Positions 36,231 to 44,457 of a DNA stretch of 64,000 nucleotides are shown in pieces (positions within the stretch are counted from its first letter, which is position 1; each line of letters starts with the position of its first letter). The stretch is from CAIYZT01 sp947461435 (GTDB lineage Bacteria > Pseudomonadota > Alphaproteobacteria > Rhodobacterales > Rhodobacteraceae): positions 1,178,001 to 1,242,000 of the forward strand of contig OZ260083.1 in the NCBI GenBank assembly GCA_965284435.1. The letters run 5' to 3'. The position numbers were made by a program, and so were the translations under genes. A model generated the notes under the pieces. That model was not told the DNA's origin. It searched no databases and saw nothing but the letters and a program-made list of their open reading frames with translations.

Positions 36231-37006
36231 TGCGGGCATTGGTGACGGGCGCGGGCAAGCGGCTGGGTCGTGCAATGGCGGTCTATTTGGCCGAACAAGG
36301 CTTTGATGTTGCCGTTCATTTTGCAACCTCCGCAGAAGAAGCCGCGCAGACTTGTTCAGAAATTCGCGCCATGGGGCGCAAAGCCGTGATGTTGCAAGCT
36401 GACCTTCTGGACGAAATCCAAGTGCAAGATCTTGTTCCACGCGCGGCTCTTGCCTTGGGCGGTGCGGTTACCGTGCTTGTGAACAATGCGTCGATCTTTG
36501 AATATGACAACATTCGTTCGGCCACCCGAACCAATTGGGATCGGCACATGGAGTCAAATCTGCGCGCGCCCTTTGTCCTGATCCAAGCCTTGGCGGCGCA
36601 ATGCCCCCCTTCTGGCACCGATGCCTTGGGCGAGCCTGTGGCGTCAGGGTTGGTGGTCAACATGATCGATCAAAGGGTCTGGAAGCCGACGCCTGAATTC
36701 ATGACCTATTCTTTGGCCAAAGCCGCACTTTGGGCCCTGACCCAGACGGCAGCGCAGGGCCTTGCACCGCAGATACGCGTTAATGCCATCGGCCCCGGCC
36801 CGACTTTGCAAGGCAGCCGGCAAAGCGATACCCATTTTGCCCGGCAGCGCGCCGCCACCCTTTTGCAGCGCGGGGCGAACCCATCGGATGTGACGGCCGC
36901 GCTTGGGTTTTTTCTGAATTCTCCATCCGTTACCGGTCAAATGATCGCCACGGATGGCGGGCAACATTTGGCATGGGAAACGCCAGACGTCCTTGGTGTT
37001 GAGTGA
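36230..37006 (+). CDS. SDR reductase, pteridine reductase (FolM)-like
   Basis: Short-chain reductase of 258 residues. The cofactor motif is TGAGKRLGRAMA; the Lys-Arg directly after the glycines is the mark of pteridine reductases and FolM (dihydromonapterin reductase) that use NADPH. NNAS, Tyr-x-x-x-Lys in TYSLAKAA and RVNAIGPGPTLQGSRQS also fit that group. Such an enzyme would reduce dihydropterins; a different small-molecule substrate is possible. The in-frame extension to 35990 overlaps upstream genes and is rejected in favour of ATG 36230. Confidence 0.8.
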   Translation: MRALVTGAGKRLGRAMAVYLAEQGFDVAVHFATSAEEAAQTCSEIRAMGRKAVMLQADLLDEIQVQDLVPRAALALGGAVTVLVNNASIFEYDNIRSATRTNWDRHMESNLRAPFVLIQALAAQCPPSGTDALGEPVASGLVVNMIDQRVWKPTPEFMTYSLAKAALWALTQTAAQGLAPQIRVNAIGPGPTLQGSRQSDTHFARQRAATLLQRGANPSDVTAALGFFLNSPSVTGQMIATDGGQHLAWETPDVLGVE

Positions 37007-37315
37007 CTTCTTGCCGATGTCTGCAAAAGTTGTCCACTTTGCCTTACACGTTCACGCTTTTGTCATAAATTGTCCTACGATTTCATATATTTGCATGAAT
37101 GTAGATTTTTTATATAATAAAATCAGTATGTTAGTTAAATGCCTAAAAAATAGGCAAATCAATGAAAGACGCGTTAAACAAGGGAAATTTCCAGTTCCTG
37201 AAATCTTCTCCGCAGTGTTATCCACAGAAACGGTGGACAGCTTCCCTCTTGCCTCCGTGCCTTTCTCGTTGCAGCTAATTCACAGAATCAACGCCCATCG
37301 GATACAGGTTCTTTC
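37007..37315. other. 309-base AT-rich intergenic region before uvrC
   Basis: The region is clearly richer in A+T than its surroundings, particularly 37060-37165, with runs such as TTTTTTATATAATAAAA. It contains a perfect TTATCCACA DnaA box, a TTGTCCACT near-match at 37030-37038, and a small hairpin TGCCTA-AAAAA-TAGGCA at 37140-37156. No gene is supported. It must hold the uvrC promoter. Confidence 0.6.
37218..37226 (+). promoter_or_regulatory. Perfect DnaA box TTATCCACA
   Basis: Exact match to the DnaA-binding consensus, in the AT-rich gap about 90 bases before uvrC. A near-match TTGTCCACT is at 37030-37038 and CTGTCCAC is present on the other strand at 37232-37239. This could regulate uvrC or be a minor DnaA titration site. 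Confidence 0.5.
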
Positions 37316-39172
37316 ATGACTGACGCCGCCCGGTCCGGGCATGCCATCATCGCAGATTACGTCAAGCAGCTGGATGGCTCGCCGGGTGTTTACCGCATGT
37401 TGAACGCCAATTCCGAAGTCTTATACGTCGGAAAAGCCCGCAACTTGAAAAACCGCGTTGGGAATTATGCGCGGGACTACGGCCATTCTGCGCGAATCGA
37501 GCGGATGATCTTCGAAACAGCGTCGATGATGTTCCTGACCACGCGCACCGAAACAGAGGCGCTCCTGCTGGAGCAAAATCTGATCAAACAGCTTAAACCC
37601 CGCTACAATGTGCTGCTGCGCGACGACAAATCATTTCCAAACATCTTGATCAGCACAGAACATGATTACCCCCAACTGAAAAAACATCGCGGCAAGAAAA
37701 CTGAAAAAGGCGCGTACTTCGGGCCTTTTGCCAGTGCTGGGGCGGTGACGCGCACGCTGAATCAATTGCAAAAAGTATTTTTGCTGCGCAACTGCACCGA
37801 TGCGATGTTCGAAAGCCGCACGCGCCCGTGTTTGCAATTTCAGATCAAACGATGCGCCGCTCCCTGCGTGGCCAAGGTCGACAGGGCAGCCTATTTGGAC
37901 CTTGTGAACGATGCAAAGCGGTTCTTGGAAGGCAAGACAACGTCGGTTCAGGCTGATCTGGCGCGCGAGATGACCGTCGCTTCTGACGCGATGGAGTTTG
38001 AGCGCGCGGCCGCCCTGCGTGACAGGATCAAGGCCCTGACGCAGGTCCAGACCGCGCAGGGCATCAACCCGCGCGGCGTTTCCGAAGCGGATGTCGTGGC
38101 GCTGCATCTGGATCATGGGCAGGCCTGCGTGCAGGTGTTTTTCATCCGGGCCAATCAATCTTGGGGCAACCGTGATTTCTATCCAAAAACTGGATCTGGA
38201 GCGGAAGAGCCCGAAATTCTCGAAGCCTTCCTTTCTCAGTTCTATGACGACAAAGAGCCGCCAAAACTGATCCTTCTTTCGCATCCCGTGGAAAACCCGG
38301 ACCTTGTCGAAGACTTGCTGTCTGATCGAGCAGGTCGGCGCATCGAACTGGCCGTCCCGCAACGGGGCGAAAAAGCCGAACTTGTCGAAAACGCGGCGCG
38401 CAACGCCCGCGAAAGCCTTGCGCGCCGCATGTCTGAAAGTTCTACCCAGAACAAATTGCTTCAAGGTCTAGCGGATGCATTCGATCTGGACGGACCGCCT
38501 TCTCGGATCGAGGTTTACGACAACGCGCATATTCAAGGTTCTGACGCTGTCGGGGGGATGATCGTTGCAGGGGCCGAGGGGTTTGTCAAAAGCCAATACC
38601 GCAAGTTCAATATCAAATCGGCGGCCGGGGCGAATAGTGATGACTTCGGGATGATGCGCGAAGTTCTGACGCGCCGGTTTGAGAGGTTGCTGAGAGAGGA
38701 TCCCGACCGAAAGTCGGAGTCGTGGCCGGATCTTTTGTTGATAGACGGCGGTGCAGGGCAGGTGTCTGCTGTCGTTGGAATTTTGCGCGAACTGGGCGTT
38801 GACGACATCGCCATGGTCGGCGTTGCAAAGGGCATAGACAGGGATGCCGGCAAAGAAGAATTTCACCGCGATGGTCAAAGGCCGATGGCGTTGCAGCGCA
38901 ACGACCCGGTCCTTTACTTCGTCCAGCGCCTGCGCGATGAGGCACATCGCTGGGCCAACGGCGCCCATGTGGCCAAGCGCGCCAAGACATTGATCGCCAA
39001 TCCTTTGGACGAGGTGCCCGGGGTCGGCGCTGCCCGCAAACGTTCTCTTTTGGCGCATTTTGGCAGCGCAAAGGCCGTGGGCCGGGCCGCTTTGCCTGAT
39101 TTGATGGCAGTGGACGGGATTTCCGAAGCGATGGCTGAGACGATCTATAACTTCTTTCACGACGGCAACTAG
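37316..39172 (+). CDS. uvrC: Excinuclease ABC subunit C
   Basis: Nucleotide excision repair nuclease subunit that cuts on both sides of a UvrB-bound lesion. 618 residues in normal order: GIY-YIG nuclease (SPGVYRMLN... VLYVGKARNLKNRVGNY, ~residues 22-110), a Cys-rich segment (PCLQFQIKRCAAPC), UVR motif near 205-230, RNase H-like nuclease (IEVYDNAHIQGSDAVGGMIV; LLIDGGAGQVSA) and a C-terminal helix-hairpin-helix (LDEVPGVGAARKRSLLAHFG). The gene is complete. pgsA follows after 68 bases. Confidence 0.97.
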   Translation: MTDAARSGHAIIADYVKQLDGSPGVYRMLNANSEVLYVGKARNLKNRVGNYARDYGHSARIERMIFETASMMFLTTRTETEALLLEQNLIKQLKPRYNVLLRDDKSFPNILISTEHDYPQLKKHRGKKTEKGAYFGPFASAGAVTRTLNQLQKVFLLRNCTDAMFESRTRPCLQFQIKRCAAPCVAKVDRAAYLDLVNDAKRFLEGKTTSVQADLAREMTVASDAMEFERAAALRDRIKALTQVQTAQGINPRGVSEADVVALHLDHGQACVQVFFIRANQSWGNRDFYPKTGSGAEEPEILEAFLSQFYDDKEPPKLILLSHPVENPDLVEDLLSDRAGRRIELAVPQRGEKAELVENAARNARESLARRMSESSTQNKLLQGLADAFDLDGPPSRIEVYDNAHIQGSDAVGGMIVAGAEGFVKSQYRKFNIKSAAGANSDDFGMMREVLTRRFERLLREDPDRKSESWPDLLLIDGGAGQVSAVVGILRELGVDDIAMVGVAKGIDRDAGKEEFHRDGQRPMALQRNDPVLYFVQRLRDEAHRWANGAHVAKRAKTLIANPLDEVPGVGAARKRSLLAHFGSAKAVGRAALPDLMAVDGISEAMAETIYNFFHDGN

Positions 39173-39240
39173 CTGCGGATGCAAAGGTTCGGCCCCTACT
39201 CCCCCTTTTCTTTCCGTCGTTTTCCGGTACGACTTGGCCA

Positions 39241-39906
39241 ATGACCTGGACCATTCCAAACACGTTGACTTTTTTGCGCTTGCTGGCCGCACCCGGTGTC
39301 GCGCTTATGTTCTTGTATTTTCATCGGCCTTGGGCCGACTGGTTTGCGCTGACCCTGTTTGTCGGCGCCGCCATCACGGATTGGTTTGATGGCTACCTTG
39401 CCCGTCTTTGGAAGCAGGAATCAAAATTTGGTGCGATGCTTGATCCGATTGCAGACAAGGCGATGGTCGTGATCGCGATCATGGTGTTGACGGGGTACAA
39501 CGGCATGAACCCTTTGTTGATTCTTCCGGCCACGATCATCTTGTTTCGCGAGGTTTTCGTTGGCGGGCTCCGCGAATATCTGGGCGCAAAATCCGGCTTG
39601 TTGAAAGTTACCAAACTTGCCAAGTGGAAAACAACGGCGCAAATGGTGGCCATCGCCGTCTTGTTCTTGGGCACTGGCCTTGAATACCTGAACGGCGTGG
39701 CCATGCAGGGGATGACCCCAGATCAATATGCAGATGCCGTCACTGCCGGACTGGCCGATCCCATTCGGGCTTGTGGCAAACGGGACTGCGCGTCGTTTGC
39801 CAACCTATTGGGCTTTGTCCTGATCTGGATTGCCGCGATTTTGACTGCCATCACAGGATGGGAGTATTTCCGCAAGTCCGCGCCTTTCTTGAAAGAAGAC
39901 GCATGA
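39241..39906 (+). CDS. pgsA: CDP-diacylglycerol--glycerol-3-phosphate 3-phosphatidyltransferase
   Basis: Inner-membrane enzyme that makes phosphatidylglycerol phosphate, the precursor of phosphatidylglycerol and cardiolipin. The CDP-alcohol phosphatidyltransferase signature DG(x)2AR(x)8G(x)3D(x)3D is present as DWFDGYLARLWKQESKFGAMLDPIADK. N-terminal WTIPNTLTFLRLLAAPGVAL and several membrane helices fit the 221-residue length. A Cys-containing insert (IRACGKRDCASF) sits before the last helix. Its stop overlaps moaD (ATGA). Confidence 0.95.
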   Translation: MTWTIPNTLTFLRLLAAPGVALMFLYFHRPWADWFALTLFVGAAITDWFDGYLARLWKQESKFGAMLDPIADKAMVVIAIMVLTGYNGMNPLLILPATIILFREVFVGGLREYLGAKSGLLKVTKLAKWKTTAQMVAIAVLFLGTGLEYLNGVAMQGMTPDQYADAVTAGLADPIRACGKRDCASFANLLGFVLIWIAAILTAITGWEYFRKSAPFLKEDA

Positions 39907-40154
39907 TCATCGATGTTCTTTATTTCGCTTGGCTGCGCGAGCGGATTGGTGTGAACCGCGAGCAAATCACAACCTCGGCCAAGACGGTGACAGAACTCAT
40001 CGAAGAACTTGCTGCGATCGATGAAGGCCACGCACTTGCCTTTGCCGATCTCAAAAGCCTTCGGGTGGCTTTGGATCAACAGATGGCCAGATTTGACTCA
40101 TCCTTGGCAAATACACGCGAAGTGGCCTTCTTTCCCCCCATGACCGGAGGGTAA
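39903..40154 (+). CDS. moaD: Molybdopterin synthase small subunit MoaD
   Basis: Ubiquitin-like sulfur carrier of molybdopterin synthase (83 residues). It ends in Gly-Gly (FFPPMTGG), the thiocarboxylate attachment site, and starts with IDVLYFAWLRERIG. ATG 39903 overlaps the pgsA stop by 4 bases; the longer frame from 39771 lies inside pgsA and is not used. It pairs with moaE, 1 base downstream. The cofactor it helps make is needed by the formate dehydrogenase in this window. Confidence 0.94.
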   Translation: MIIDVLYFAWLRERIGVNREQITTSAKTVTELIEELAAIDEGHALAFADLKSLRVALDQQMARFDSSLANTREVAFFPPMTGG

Positions 40155-40155
40155 G

Positions 40156-40596
40156 ATGCGGCTTTCGGTTCAAGAGTCTGCGTTTGATCTGGGGGCGGAA
40201 ACAAAAGCCTTTGCCAACGGCGCCGCGGGGGCGGGTGCCATTGTTACCTTCACAGGCCTTGTGCGCGACAATTCCGGACAGGTCCTTGGAATGGAAATCG
40301 AACATTACCCCGGCATGACCGAGCGGGCAATTTCTGATATGATGGACGAGGCACAAGCGCGCTTTGCCTTGACGGATGCCTTGGTGATCCATCGTTTCGG
40401 AGTGTTGGCTCCCGCCGAGGCAATCATGATGGTGGCGACGGCAGCCTCCCACCGCTCCGATGCCTTTGCAGCAGCTGAATTTCTGATGGATTATCTCAAA
40501 TCCCGCGCGCCTTTCTGGAAGAAGGAACTTGGGCCTGACGGGCAGGCTTGGGTCAAGGCCAAAGAAGAAGATGAGGCTGCGCTGACCCGATGGTAA
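40156..40596 (+). CDS. moaE: Molybdopterin synthase large subunit MoaE
   Basis: Catalytic subunit that converts precursor Z (cPMP) to molybdopterin with two MoaD thiocarboxylates. 146 residues with GAIVTFTGLVRDNSG, LEIEHYPGMTE-type text (MEIEHYPGMTE), HRFGVLAPAEAIMMVA, the conserved HR in SHRSDAF, and the lysines of PFWKKEL near the active site. Directly follows moaD. Convergent with the P1 peptidase gene, with 3 bases between the stops. Confidence 0.95.
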   Translation: MRLSVQESAFDLGAETKAFANGAAGAGAIVTFTGLVRDNSGQVLGMEIEHYPGMTERAISDMMDEAQARFALTDALVIHRFGVLAPAEAIMMVATAASHRSDAFAAAEFLMDYLKSRAPFWKKELGPDGQAWVKAKEEDEAALTRW

Positions 40597-40599
40597 TCA

Positions 40600-41592
40600 T
40601 CAGCGTCCGTGCAGATCTGTCCATGTTGGCTGCAGATCCCCGGACATCGGAACGGCCAAGTAAATGGCGCGCGCAATGGCCCGCGCCAGACAGGTCGCGG
40701 CGGCATGCCCGATCTGAAACGTGTCGCGGACGTGATCTTGAATCGGCTGCGCGCCCGTTGCGGCCGCAAAAACAAGATCCCCATCCAACAGGGTATGCGA
40801 CGGTACGATCGCCCGTGCCATACCATCGTGCGCCGCCACCGCGATGCGCTGTGCCTGAGCTTGGGTTAAGGCCGCATCGGTCGCGACAATGGCAATTGTC
40901 GTGGCCTCGCCCAGTCGTTTGCGTGGGATCGGGTCTTGAAGGCTGGCAAGGGTAGCGCAGGGGCCAAGGCCGCCGAACTCACCGTCCATTTCAAATGGCG
41001 CGGCCCAATAATGCGGCCCGTGGTCAACCGTCACTGACCCCAAGGCGTTGACTGCAACCAGCGCCCCAACCGTGATACCACTGTCCAGAACAACCGATGC
41101 GCTGCCAAGGCCCCCCTTAAGACGGCCGGTCAAGGCCCCAAATCCTGCCCCGGCCGATCCAAGGTCAAAATGCCGTCCTGCAGACTCAAGCGCCAGGCGC
41201 CCAAGGTCATAATAAGGATTGCGCGACCAAGTCTTGTCACCGTTGTTCAGCAGATCAAATAGAATGGCCCCCGGCACAATCGGCACAGGCTGGTCGCCCA
41301 CCAAAAACCCGCGCCCTTTGGCCCGAAGGCCGTCAGCCACCCCCGAACAGGCATCAAGTCCAAAAGCAGACCCGCCGGACAAAACCAGTGCATCCACCTG
41401 CTGAACCAACTTGTCAGGTGCCAGAAGATCTGTCTCACGCGTGCCCGGCGCGCCGCCCATCACATGGACGCCGCAGGTAAAGGGCTGATCCGCCGTCAGA
41501 ACCGTGACCCCCGATCGAAGGCGGTCGTCATGACATTGGCCCACGCTCAGGCCTGCCACATCGGTGATCAAATTCGTTGGCCCCGGTTTCAT
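40600..41592 (-). CDS. P1-family peptidase (DmpA/L-aminopeptidase type)
   Basis: N-terminal-nucleophile-like aminopeptidase of family S58 (330 residues). These enzymes self-cleave before a Ser; here the likely site is GGLGSASVVLDSG, and the family N-terminus NLITDVAGLSVGQCHDD with VLSGGSAFGLDACSG are also seen. Substrates range from N-terminal D/L-amino acids to beta-peptides and cannot be decided here. ATG 41592 was chosen over the GTG at 41616 because AAGGGG lies 6 bases before it. Confidence 0.86.
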   Translation of the reverse strand: MKPGPTNLITDVAGLSVGQCHDDRLRSGVTVLTADQPFTCGVHVMGGAPGTRETDLLAPDKLVQQVDALVLSGGSAFGLDACSGVADGLRAKGRGFLVGDQPVPIVPGAILFDLLNNGDKTWSRNPYYDLGRLALESAGRHFDLGSAGAGFGALTGRLKGGLGSASVVLDSGITVGALVAVNALGSVTVDHGPHYWAAPFEMDGEFGGLGPCATLASLQDPIPRKRLGEATTIAIVATDAALTQAQAQRIAVAAHDGMARAIVPSHTLLDGDLVFAAATGAQPIQDHVRDTFQIGHAAATCLARAIARAIYLAVPMSGDLQPTWTDLHGR

Positions 41593-41652
41593 TCCCATCC
41601 CCTTGTGGTTTTGCACACCTAATCAGGACAGACGCACCAAGGCAAAGTGGGT

Positions 41653-41961
41653 CTAGAAGTCGAACAGTTCGCTCAAGAAACTCTCGCGCTTCTTGGAGCG
41701 TTTCCCATGTCGATAATCGTCGTCGTCATCGTCTCGGCGGCGAGGTGCTTCGTGGCGCTGGCCGGCAAAGCCGGGTTCGGGCTGAAAGACGGGTGCAGCA
41801 GAAGGTGCGGCGTTTGTGGAAACCGTCCCGACAGAGCGTTCGATGATCTTGTCCAACTCTCCACGGTCAAGCCAAACCCCCCGACATTTTGGGCAATAGT
41901 CTATTTCAACTCCGCCCCGATCAGCCATCACCAACGTTTCATTGTCTACCGGGCAGCGCAT
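41653..41961 (-). CDS. Small zinc-ribbon protein (TFIIB-type) with acidic/basic tail
   Basis: A 102-residue protein starting with a zinc ribbon of the zf-TFIIB type: MRCPVDNETLV then YCPKCRGVWLDRGELDKI (Cys-x2-Asp/Cys spacing, one CxxC). The family usually reads CPxC first; here the first pair is CPVD, so one metal ligand differs. A Pro/Ala linker leads to a charged tail with six aspartates in a row between basic stretches (RRRDDDDDDYRHGKRSKKR). ATG 41961 has GGAG 6 bases upstream; several earlier in-frame ATGs do not. Function unknown. Confidence 0.78.
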   Translation of the reverse strand: MRCPVDNETLVMADRGGVEIDYCPKCRGVWLDRGELDKIIERSVGTVSTNAAPSAAPVFQPEPGFAGQRHEAPRRRDDDDDDYRHGKRSKKRESFLSELFDF

Positions 41962-42095
41962 ATCCATCTCCATTTTGCTTTTTGAACAGATGGGGGCCAT
42001 TTTCGTGCGCGCAAGAGGCCTGCGACGCCATTGTCGCAGGGGGCCCAACGTATTAGCTCATGTTGGAAGGATATTTTGCCAGAAGGAACCCCGAC

Positions 42096-42950
42096 ATGTC
42101 ATCCAGTACCCCTTACGTGCCGCCCAAGGTTTGGACTTGGGACAAAGCGAACGGCGGCCAATTTGCCAGTATCAATCGTCCCATTGCAGGGCCGACCCAC
42201 GACAAGGATCTGCCGCGGGGGCAGCACGGGTTTCAGCTTCACTCATTGGCAACACCCAATGGCGTGAAGGTGACCATCTTGTTCGAAGAATTGCTTGAGG
42301 CCGGGCATAAAGGGGCGGATTACGATGCTTGGCTGATCGACATCGGTAAGGGCGATCAGTTCGGATCAGGATTTGTGGACGTGAACCCAAATTCCAAAAT
42401 TCCGGCCCTATTGGATCTGACAGGCGACAAACCCCTTCGGTTGTTTGAAAGCGGTTCGATGCTGGTGCATCTGGCCGAAAAGTTCGGTGCGTTTCTTCCA
42501 GATTCGGGGCCGGCGAGAACCGAGGTTATGAACTGGCTGTTTTGGCAAATGGGGTCGGCCCCGTTTGTGGGCGGCGGCTTTGGACATTTTTACGCCTATG
42601 CGCCAGAAAAGTTTGAATATCCGATCAACCGTTATGCGATGGAAACAAAACGCCAAATGGACGTGCTTGATCGCCGCTTGGCCGAGGTTCCCTATGTCGG
42701 CGGCGATGAGTATTCGATCGCCGATATGGCTATCTGGCCTTGGTATGGCGGTATGGTTTTGGGGCGGTCCTATAACGCGGGTGAATTTCTGGACGTGTCA
42801 TCGTACAAAAATCTCTTGGCCTGGGCCGAAAAAATCGATGCGCGGCCCGGTGTTCGGCGCGGCAGGATCGTGAACAAATCTTGGGGCGAAGATCACGAAA
42901 AGCTGCCGAACCGCCATTCATCGGCCGATTTCGTCGGCAAGACGTACTGA
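42096..42950 (+). CDS. yghU: Glutathione S-transferase, YghU type
   Basis: Cytosolic glutathione transferase/disulfide-bond reductase of the Nu class. 284 residues, compared with ~288 for E. coli YghU. It begins with YVPPKVWTWDKANGGQFASI and has the N-terminal extension RPIAGPTHDKDLPRGQHGFQ of this class; thioredoxin-like residues are in SLATPNGVKVTILFEE, the glutathione-binding ESGSMLVHLAEKF follows, then the helical C-terminal domain. AAGGA lies 8 bases before ATG 42096. Followed by a strong terminator. Confidence 0.92.
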   Translation: MSSSTPYVPPKVWTWDKANGGQFASINRPIAGPTHDKDLPRGQHGFQLHSLATPNGVKVTILFEELLEAGHKGADYDAWLIDIGKGDQFGSGFVDVNPNSKIPALLDLTGDKPLRLFESGSMLVHLAEKFGAFLPDSGPARTEVMNWLFWQMGSAPFVGGGFGHFYAYAPEKFEYPINRYAMETKRQMDVLDRRLAEVPYVGGDEYSIADMAIWPWYGGMVLGRSYNAGEFLDVSSYKNLLAWAEKIDARPGVRRGRIVNKSWGEDHEKLPNRHSSADFVGKTY

Positions 42951-42957
42951 CACATCA

Positions 42958-42993
42958 CCAAAGGCGGGCGGTTTACAGCCCGCCCGCCTTTGG
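42958..42993 (+). terminator. Terminator of yghU
   Basis: A 12-bp perfect stem (CCAAAGGCGGGC paired with GCCCGCCTTTGG) begins 7 bases after the stop codon. The loop is 12 bases and can add internal pairs. The T run is weak. Confidence 0.75.
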
Positions 42994-43132
42994 CTATCCT
43001 TTGATCGAGCCGTGACGATGGCGTCGTCACAAGGGGCAACCCCAAGGCTTGCAGCTTTGTCTGCTTTCGTCCTGTACGCCGGGACCTTTCGGGGTTCCGC
43101 ATCGGGCGCTGACCCCTTCTTTGAGGTCTGAT

Positions 43133-44338
43133 ATGACGGAACGTCCACAACAATACCGCTTTCACCAAGGTGACCGGGTTCTACCCTTTGCGTCTGAAGA
43201 ATATGATGATCGCCTGACGGGCCTGCGCGAGTTGATGGAGATGCACGGCGTTGAGGCCTGCGTTTTCACCTCGATGCACAACATCGCCTACTACTCGGGC
43301 TTTTTGTATTGCTCCTTCGGTCGCCCCTACGGCCTGGTCGTCACCCCGACGCAGTCGGTGACAATTTCCGCCGGAATCGACGCGGGTCAACCTTGGCGCA
43401 GATGCCACGGCGACAACATCACCTACACAGATTGGCAGCGCGACAATTATTGGCGCGCGATCTTGTCTGTGGTGGGCGAGGGCAAGGTGATAGGCTGCGA
43501 AGCAGATCATCTGACCTTGGTGCAATCTGAAAAGCTGAACGCATTCCTGAAACCAAAGCGGGGCGTCGACATCTCTGCAGGAACCATGCGTCAGCGCATG
43601 ACCAAATCTGCAGCCGAATTGGTCATGATTCGCCATGGGGCAGGCGTGGCGGATGTGGGCGGCTTTGCGATCCGCGAGGCCGTCAAGGAAGGTGCCCGCG
43701 AAATTGACATCGCCATGGCCGGCCGCGATGCGATGGAACTGGAAATCGCCAAGCGGTTCCCGGATGCCGAATATCGCGACACATGGGTCTGGTTTCAGTC
43801 CGGGATTAACACGGACGGCGCGCACAACCCGGTCACCAGCCGCAAACTTCAACGTGGTGACATCCTGTCATTGAACACTTTCCCGATGATCTCGGGGTAC
43901 TACACCGCGCTTGAACGCACGATGTTCGTCAAAGAGGTTGATGCCGCTTCAAAGCGGATTTGGGATATCAACGTCGCCGCCCATGAATACGGGATGAGCC
44001 TGCTGGTCCCCGGTGCATCCTGCGCTGACGTGACAGCAAAGCTGAATACCTTCTTCGAAGAGCATCAGGTCTTGCAATACCGCACCTTCGGCTACGGCCA
44101 TTCCTTCGGGGTTCTGTCGCATTACTACGGCCGCGAGGCCGGACTGGAACTGCGCGAGGACATCGACACGGTGCTGGAACCGGGGATGGTTATTTCCATG
44201 GAACCCATGCTGACAATTCCTGATGGCCAACCGGGCGCGGGCGGATACCGCGAGCATGATATCTTGTTCATCACCGAAGATGGCAACGAAGACATCACCA
44301 AATATCCCTACGGGCCAGAGTTCAACATCGTCGGTTGA
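43133..44338 (+). CDS. Creatinase (creatine amidinohydrolase)
   Basis: Hydrolyses creatine to sarcosine and urea. 401 residues (about 403 in Pseudomonas creatinase) in the pita-bread fold of M24 peptidases. Diagnostic stretches match creatinase rather than peptidases: YYSDFLYCSFGRPYALV-type text (YYSGFLYCSFGRPYGLVV), ISAGIDAGQPWRR, YTDWQRDNYW, WFQSGINTDGAHNPVT, the catalytic His in TFGYGHSFGVLSHYYGRE, and Glu in SMEPM and GGYREHDIL. M24 metal-binding residues are absent, as in creatinase. GAGG 6 bases before ATG 43133. No sarcosine oxidase or creatininase gene is adjacent. Confidence 0.92.
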   Translation: MTERPQQYRFHQGDRVLPFASEEYDDRLTGLRELMEMHGVEACVFTSMHNIAYYSGFLYCSFGRPYGLVVTPTQSVTISAGIDAGQPWRRCHGDNITYTDWQRDNYWRAILSVVGEGKVIGCEADHLTLVQSEKLNAFLKPKRGVDISAGTMRQRMTKSAAELVMIRHGAGVADVGGFAIREAVKEGAREIDIAMAGRDAMELEIAKRFPDAEYRDTWVWFQSGINTDGAHNPVTSRKLQRGDILSLNTFPMISGYYTALERTMFVKEVDAASKRIWDINVAAHEYGMSLLVPGASCADVTAKLNTFFEEHQVLQYRTFGYGHSFGVLSHYYGREAGLELREDIDTVLEPGMVISMEPMLTIPDGQPGAGGYREHDILFITEDGNEDITKYPYGPEFNIVG

Positions 44339-44360
44339 TCACTTCTCGCACTCAAAGGCG

Positions 44361-44386
44361 CCCCCGGCCGCTATGCCGGGGGTTTT
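44361..44386 (+). terminator. Terminator of the creatinase gene
   Basis: CCCCCGGC and GCCGGGGG pair in an 8-bp GC stem with a 6-base loop and are followed by TTTT. It starts 22 bases after the creatinase stop. Confidence 0.85.
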
Positions 44387-44457
44387 CACGAAATTCTGCG
44401 TCGTCGGGGCTTGACCTTTTGGTCTTCGCGCGAATTAGGTGCATTGACCTTTTAAAG

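Noticed and set aside
36230..37006. FabG-type 3-oxoacyl-ACP reductase
   Set aside because: The TGAGKRLG motif and the C-terminal GPTLQGSRQS region fit pteridine reductase/FolM better.
37007..37315. Chromosomal replication origin
   Set aside because: One perfect DnaA box and AT-richness are suggestive, but no dnaA, hemE, parAB or box cluster is present, so only a possible DnaA site is reported.
36954..37319. 121-codon frame crossing the AT-rich gap before uvrC
   Set aside because: Begins inside the SDR gene, runs through biased non-coding sequence and ends in the uvrC start; no protein features.
43133..44338. DddP-type DMSP lyase or Xaa-Pro peptidase
   Set aside because: Both share the fold, but the long near-identical stretches (SGINTDGAHNPVT, TFGYGHSFG) and length match creatinase, and the M24 metal ligands are missing.
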